Part shown: positions 61,561 to 64,000 of the stretch, one piece after another
Numbering within the stretch: position 1 is the first letter of the stretch
How the letters are laid out: the number at the start of each line of letters is the position of its first letter
Source of the DNA: Paenibacillus mesophilus
Lineage (GTDB): Bacteria > Bacillota > Bacilli > Paenibacillales > NBRC-103111
DNA: 64,000 bases
Direction of reading: 5' to 3'
Assembly (NCBI RefSeq): GCF_005938385.1
Contig: NZ_VCRA01000002.1
Location: 62,001 to 126,000, forward strand
Program-made: the position numbers and the translations under genes
Notes under the pieces: model-generated
What the model was told of the DNA's origin: nothing
Seen by the model: only the letters and a program-made list of their open reading frames with translations
Databases searched by the model: none

Positions 61561-63452
61561 GCGGACAACAAAAAAGCCAGGAGCCGAAAGGACAAGGCTT
61601 CCGACCGGGCTTCGGCTTCGGTCCCGGGGGCGGCATGATGGGCATGCCGGGGCAGAAGGCGAACGACGCCAAAGGGGCGATGAAGCGTCTGCTCGGCTAC
61701 CTCAAGCAGCGGAAGGGACAGCTGTTCATCGTGTTCGTGGCGGCTGTGCTGAGTACCGTATTCGGAATCGTCAGCCCGAAAATTATGGGACAGGTGACGA
61801 CCAAGCTGTTCGAAGGCGCCATGGCGAAGCTGAAAGGCGTCGCCGGAGCCGCTATCGATTTCGAGTACATTTGGCACATTTTGCTTATTCTGATCGGATT
61901 ATACGCTTTAAGCGCTTTGTTCACATTCGTCCAGCAATATATTGTGGCGGGTGTCGCCCAGCAGGTCGTGTTCTCGCTGCGCAAGGACGTACAGAACAAA
62001 CTGAACCGGCTGCCGCTTAAATATTTCGATTCCCGGACGCATGGGGAAATATTGAGCCGGGCCACCAATGACGTCGACAATATCGGGAACACGCTTCAGC
62101 AGGTGCTGTCCCAGTTCATTTCGTCCGTCGTCCTGCTGGTCGGCATCATCGTCATGATGCTGACGATCAGTCCGCTGCTTACGCTGATTACGATCATTAC
62201 GCTGCCTCTTAGCGTACTCGTGACGAAGAAAGTCGCATCGCGCTCGCAAAAATATTTTGCCTCCCAACAAAAGACGCTCGGCGAATTGAACGGCCATGTC
62301 GAGGAAATGTACGGCGGACATACGATCGTCAAAGCATTCGGCCACGAGAAGAAGTCGATTGAATCGTTTAATGCCATTAACGAAAAACTGTACGATTCCG
62401 GTTGGAGAGCGCAGTTCGTATCCGGCATCATTATGCCGCTCATGATGTTTGTCGGGAATATCGGCTATGTGCTCGTCTGCGTCGTAGGCGGCATATTCGT
62501 GACGCGGCAGGCGATTACGATCGGCGATGTCCAGGCGTTCATTCAGTATTCGCAGCAGTTTACGATGCCGATTACGCAGGTGGCGAATATCGCCAATTTG
62601 ATCCAGTCCTCTCTTGCTTCCGCCGAACGCGTATTCGAGCTGCTGGACGAGACGGAAGAGGTGCCCGAAGCCGTCAAGTCCAACGCGCTTGCAGGCGTGA
62701 AAGGAAATGTCGCTTTCCGGGACGTATCGTTCGGGTATAAGGACGACGCTCCTCTCCTCGAAGGGATGTCGATTGCGATTCGCCCGGGACAAACGGTTGC
62801 CATTGTCGGACCTACCGGCGCGGGTAAGACGACACTCGTGAATCTGCTCATGCGGTTTTATGAAATCGGCGGCGGTGCCATAACGATCGACGGAGTGGAC
62901 ATCCGCGAGCTGAAGAGGAGCCGGCTGCGGGAGCTGTTCGGGATGGTGCTGCAGGATACGTGGCTGTTCAACGGAACGATCCGCGACAATATCGCTTACG
63001 GGCGCGAAGGGGCGACCGAAGAGGAAGTTGTGCAGGCGGCCAAGGCGGCTTACGCGGACCATTTCATCCGCACGCTTCCGGAAGGGTACGACACCGTGCT
63101 GAACGAAGAGGCGTCCAATTTGTCGCAAGGCCAAAAGCAGCTGCTGACGATCGCCCGCGCGATATTGGCCGACCCGGCCATCCTTATCCTCGACGAAGCG
63201 ACCAGCAGCGTCGATACCCGTACCGAGGTGCATATTCAGAAAGCGATGCACGATTTGATGAAAGGCCGAACGAGCTTCGTTATCGCCCACCGTTTATCCA
63301 CGATACGCGATGCCGACTTGATTCTGGTCATGAACCACGGCCGCGTCATCGAACAGGGCAATCATGAGCAGCTACTTGCGATGGACGGATTTTATACGGA
63401 TTTGTACTACAGCCAGTTTACCGGCGGCAAGCAGCGTAAAGAAATCGTATAG
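61557..63452 (+). CDS. ABC exporter half-transporter with a complete catalytic site
   Basis: A 631-residue partner of the preceding gene. A Gly/Pro-rich N-terminal extension of about 40 residues comes before six membrane helices. The nucleotide-binding domain has Walker A GPTGAGKTT, Walker B ILILDEATSSVD with the catalytic Glu, and the H-loop IAHRLST. Its signature is LSQGQ in place of LSGGQ, as expected where it faces the partner's degenerate site. Heterodimers of this type (LmrCD, BmrCD) are multidrug exporters. The ATGA overlap with the first half secures equal synthesis. A terminator follows. Confidence 0.92.
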   Translation: MSGQQKSQEPKGQGFRPGFGFGPGGGMMGMPGQKANDAKGAMKRLLGYLKQRKGQLFIVFVAAVLSTVFGIVSPKIMGQVTTKLFEGAMAKLKGVAGAAIDFEYIWHILLILIGLYALSALFTFVQQYIVAGVAQQVVFSLRKDVQNKLNRLPLKYFDSRTHGEILSRATNDVDNIGNTLQQVLSQFISSVVLLVGIIVMMLTISPLLTLITIITLPLSVLVTKKVASRSQKYFASQQKTLGELNGHVEEMYGGHTIVKAFGHEKKSIESFNAINEKLYDSGWRAQFVSGIIMPLMMFVGNIGYVLVCVVGGIFVTRQAITIGDVQAFIQYSQQFTMPITQVANIANLIQSSLASAERVFELLDETEEVPEAVKSNALAGVKGNVAFRDVSFGYKDDAPLLEGMSIAIRPGQTVAIVGPTGAGKTTLVNLLMRFYEIGGGAITIDGVDIRELKRSRLRELFGMVLQDTWLFNGTIRDNIAYGREGATEEEVVQAAKAAYADHFIRTLPEGYDTVLNEEASNLSQGQKQLLTIARAILADPAILILDEATSSVDTRTEVHIQKAMHDLMKGRTSFVIAHRLSTIRDADLILVMNHGRVIEQGNHEQLLAMDGFYTDLYYSQFTGGKQRKEIV

Positions 63453-63466
63453 CAGCGGAAACACTT

Positions 63467-63489
63467 AGCCCGAGCGATCGGGCTTTTTC
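63467..63489 (+). terminator. terminator of the ABC exporter operon
   Basis: AGCCCGA (63467-63473) pairs with TCGGGCT (63478-63484) around GCGA and is followed by TTTTC. It is 15 bp after the stop codon. Confidence 0.92.
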
Positions 63490-63564
63490 TTTTTACCTGT
63501 AGGAATCCGGCCGCTTTTGTCGAATGATATGGGTAATGCGGGTACTATGGAATCGTGGTGAACT

Positions 63565-64000
63565 ATGAATCGATTGTACGAATGGATCGGCTCGCAGCCC
63601 TTCAGAAGCTTTCAGCTCCGATTGTTCTTATATTTGTTTTGGATTGGCTCGATTCCGATTTTCGTGGCGCTCACGTTTTTCTATCTCCATTCCTCCGAAC
63701 GGTCGGAAGGCGAGTGGCGGGGGCTTGTCGCGAAGAAGCACGATCAGGTGCAGCGGCGGCTCGAGAGGGAAATGCGCGAGCTTGAATATATGTACAGCGT
63801 CTGGCTGCAAAACGATGCCGTAGGGCAGCTGATGAGGGCAAGCCGGGACGGGCGCGAGATGGGCGAACCGGCGCGGATGGCCAAAGAATCGATTACCGCG
63901 ACAGCGGCGTTTCAGATGGAATACCGCAAAAGCGTATCCGATTTGTGTTTCTATTTCGAAGGGAGCGGCTCGTTTTGCGCTACGGGGAATCCGTACGACT
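63565..64000 (+). CDS. membrane sensor protein, 5' part (runs off the window)
   Basis: An open frame without a stop from the ATG at 63565 to the window end, giving 145 residues. It begins NRLYEWIGSQPFRSFQLRLF and has one membrane helix (LFLYLFWIGSIPIFVALTFF), then a charged helical stretch (HDQVQRRLEREMREL) and the start of an extracytoplasmic domain (SVSDLCFYFEGSGSFCATG). This is the usual N-terminal plan of HAMP-containing sensor kinases such as the YesM type, or of other membrane sensors; the output domain lies outside the window, so the class is uncertain. The ribosome site GTGGTGA is weak. Confidence 0.65.
   Translation, partial: MNRLYEWIGSQPFRSFQLRLFLYLFWIGSIPIFVALTFFYLHSSERSEGEWRGLVAKKHDQVQRRLEREMRELEYMYSVWLQNDAVGQLMRASRDGREMGEPARMAKESITATAAFQMEYRKSVSDLCFYFEGSGSFCATGNPYD

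Overview
The window looks like chromosomal DNA from a spore-forming member of the Paenibacillaceae (Paenibacillus or Cohnella type). The evidence is moderately high GC coding sequence with Bacillota-type ribosome-binding sites, a CotE spore-coat gene next to mutS-mutL, a miaA-hfq pair, many AraC-type regulators, and a cluster of lipoprotein sugar-binding proteins with glycoside hydrolases. I cannot assign a species from sequence alone.

Region 1 (1-17.2 kb) is a carbohydrate locus. It holds an alpha-L-fucosidase (GH29), three AraC regulators, four paralogous lipoprotein solute-binding proteins with no permease or ATPase genes, a GH36-type alpha-galactosidase, a decayed beta-helix (pectate-lyase-like) gene, and a large chimera. 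The chimera joins a phage tail-fibre N-terminus, an internal Tat signal and a tailspike-like beta-helix. Two slippage-prone tracts sit here: (AAAC)6 at the start of one binding-protein gene, and G9 inside the promoter of an AraC gene. This is the most unusual part of the window.

Region 2 (17.2-30.8 kb) is mixed accessory DNA. It begins with an intergenic stretch of structured repeats. It then has a DUF2269 membrane protein, an SDR lacking the usual catalytic Tyr, a LuxR-type ATPase regulator overlapping a convergent two-component system, a small membrane protein, an SGNH hydrolase with an MFS exporter, a putative polymorphic-toxin or eCIS-like effector, and two SRPBCC plus DHFR-like gene sets around a probably leaderless AraC gene.

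Region 3 (31-45.9 kb) is mostly housekeeping and small-metabolism genes: a DUF255 thioredoxin-like protein, a GNAT, a GH18 with repeated N-terminal modules, a Gfo/Idh/MocA oxidoreductase, YxcD (DUF2653), DUF309, an HD hydrolase, a beta-carbonic anhydrase, a HesB-like protein, an M32 carboxypeptidase, an NMT1-type ABC importer (binding protein, ATPase, permease) and an aromatic-acid-exporter-like protein.

Region 4 (45.9-59.2 kb) is a conserved Bacillota block: cotE, amidoligase, mutS, S41 protease, mutL, rsmJ-like methyltransferase, miaA, hfq, and a class A penicillin-binding protein with a long Gly/Ser/Thr minisatellite tail. Stop-start overlaps suggest translational coupling from the S41 gene to miaA.

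Region 5 (59.3-64 kb) has a double palindromic operator, an unrecognised small protein, a heterodimeric ABC exporter with one degenerate ATP site, and the 5' part of a membrane sensor gene that runs off the window.
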